Positions 21,410 to 21,888 of a DNA stretch of 21,888 nt are shown here, piece by piece (position 1 is the stretch's first letter; every line of letters begins with the position of its first letter). The stretch spans positions 1-21,888 of the forward strand of contig JAJBVW010000066.1 in NCBI GenBank assembly GCA_020866945.1, given 5' to 3'. Position numbers and translations under genes: made by a program. Origin of the DNA: Oscillospiraceae bacterium. Lineage in GTDB: Bacteria > Bacillota > Clostridia > Oscillospirales > Oscillospiraceae. The notes below the pieces were generated by a model. The model saw only the letters and a program-made list of their open reading frames with translations. It was not told the DNA's origin and searched no databases.

Positions 21410-21888
21410 GCGGCTTTCAGCTGACTTCGGCCCAGGAGCGGGCGGTCAATACCATTTGTGTTCCTATGCTGGTCAGCGCGGCGGCGGGCAGCGGAAAAAC
21501 AAGAGTGCTGACCGAGCGGCTGGTGGCCCGCGTCCAGGAGGGGGAGGACATCACCCGCTTTCTGGTCATCACCTTCACCCGTGCGGCGGCGGCGGAGCTG
21601 CGCGGCCGCATCCTCACGGAGCTGAACGGCCTTCTGGCGGAGAATCCCGGCGACCGCCGCCTCCGGCGGCAGAGCGCCCTGCTGTATCGGGCGAAGATCG
21701 GCACCATCGACAGCTTCTGCACCGACCTGGTGCGGGAAAACGCCCATCTGCTCGGCATCTCCCCCAGTTTCTCCATTCTGGAAGAGGAAAAGGCCCAGAC
21801 CATGCGGGCCAAGGCGCAGGAGCATGTGCTGTCTCGAGCCTATGACACCATTGAGGAGGACGAGGGCCTGCGCCTGTTGGTGGACAGC
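21406..21888 (+). CDS. addA: ATP-dependent helicase/nuclease subunit A, N-terminal part
   Basis: 161 codons, open to the window end; the full protein is normally about 1200 residues. A UvrD/Rep-type helicase start is visible: the Q motif LTSAQERAV (6-14), Walker A SAAAGSGKT (24-32), motif Ia ITFTRAAAAELRGRI, and KIGTIDSFCTDLVREN, the usual AddA 'TIHSFC' site with Asp for His. AddA is the 3'-5' helicase and second nuclease of the complex. AGGAGG (21394-21399) lies 6 bases before the ATG, and the start overlaps the addB stop by 4 bases. Confidence 0.95.
   Translation, partial: MSGFQLTSAQERAVNTICVPMLVSAAAGSGKTRVLTERLVARVQEGEDITRFLVITFTRAAAAELRGRILTELNGLLAENPGDRRLRRQSALLYRAKIGTIDSFCTDLVRENAHLLGISPSFSILEEEKAQTMRAKAQEHVLSRAYDTIEEDEGLRLLVDS

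Noticed and set aside
1..21888. CRISPR array, transposon, prophage or clustered defence system
   Set aside because: No regularly spaced direct repeats, transposase, integrase or phage structural genes are visible. The toxin-antitoxin pair is the only element of that kind.

Overview
The window is GC-rich chromosomal DNA from a Gram-positive anaerobe, most likely a gut Clostridia of the Oscillospiraceae / Flavonifractor-Oscillibacter type. This is inferred from AddAB instead of RecBCD, a YerB/DUF3048 lipoprotein, AGGAGG ribosome binding sites, sigma-A promoters with extended -10 elements, and a low-GC-phylum gene repertoire in GC-rich codons. The genus is not proven. I see no tRNA, rRNA, CRISPR array, insertion sequence or prophage.

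Layout: (1) 101-3059, plus strand: a UBA-domain membrane protein (DUF4342), a small paralogue of its membrane half, then an OmpR-type response regulator and a sensor kinase overlapping by 4 bases. (2) 3066-3639, minus: a Phd/YefM-RelE/ParE toxin-antitoxin pair with a consensus promoter and a palindromic operator, ending 6 bases from the kinase. (3) 3773-6476, minus: a MATE exporter, thymidine kinase and uridine kinase. (4) 6728-11934, plus, divergent from the kinases: a complete BMP-family (nucleoside-type) ABC importer with a lipoprotein, a double ATPase and two permeases. A perfect terminator sits between the lipoprotein and the ATPase. (5) 12145-13158, minus: a crotonase-fold protein resembling 6-oxocamphor hydrolase. 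(6) 13278-14128, minus: rpsI and rplM with promoter and leader. (7) 14362-16212, plus: a polytopic GT-C-like membrane protein and a divergent ThyX. (8) 16213-16763: a gene-free stretch holding a candidate structured, self-terminated non-coding RNA and other hairpins. (9) 16764-17870, minus: a DUF3048 lipoprotein. (10) 18104 to the end, plus: addB and the first 161 codons of addA.

How the genes fit together: regions 3 and 4 form one salvage block. The importer probably brings in nucleosides, and Udk and Tdk trap uridine/cytidine and thymidine as nucleotides. The two halves fire from promoters in one 251-base intergenic region. ThyX, if active, is the de novo dTMP route. The two-component operon is coupled to membrane proteins of unknown function. 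AddAB is double-strand-break repair.

The best candidates for something undescribed are the orphan structured RNA at about 16297-16583, the beta-diketone-hydrolase-like crotonase, the UBA/DUF4342 membrane pair joined to a two-component system, and the ThyX whose signature Ser position is Lys. None of these is proven to be a new system. Homology statements come from recognising motifs by eye, without database searches.
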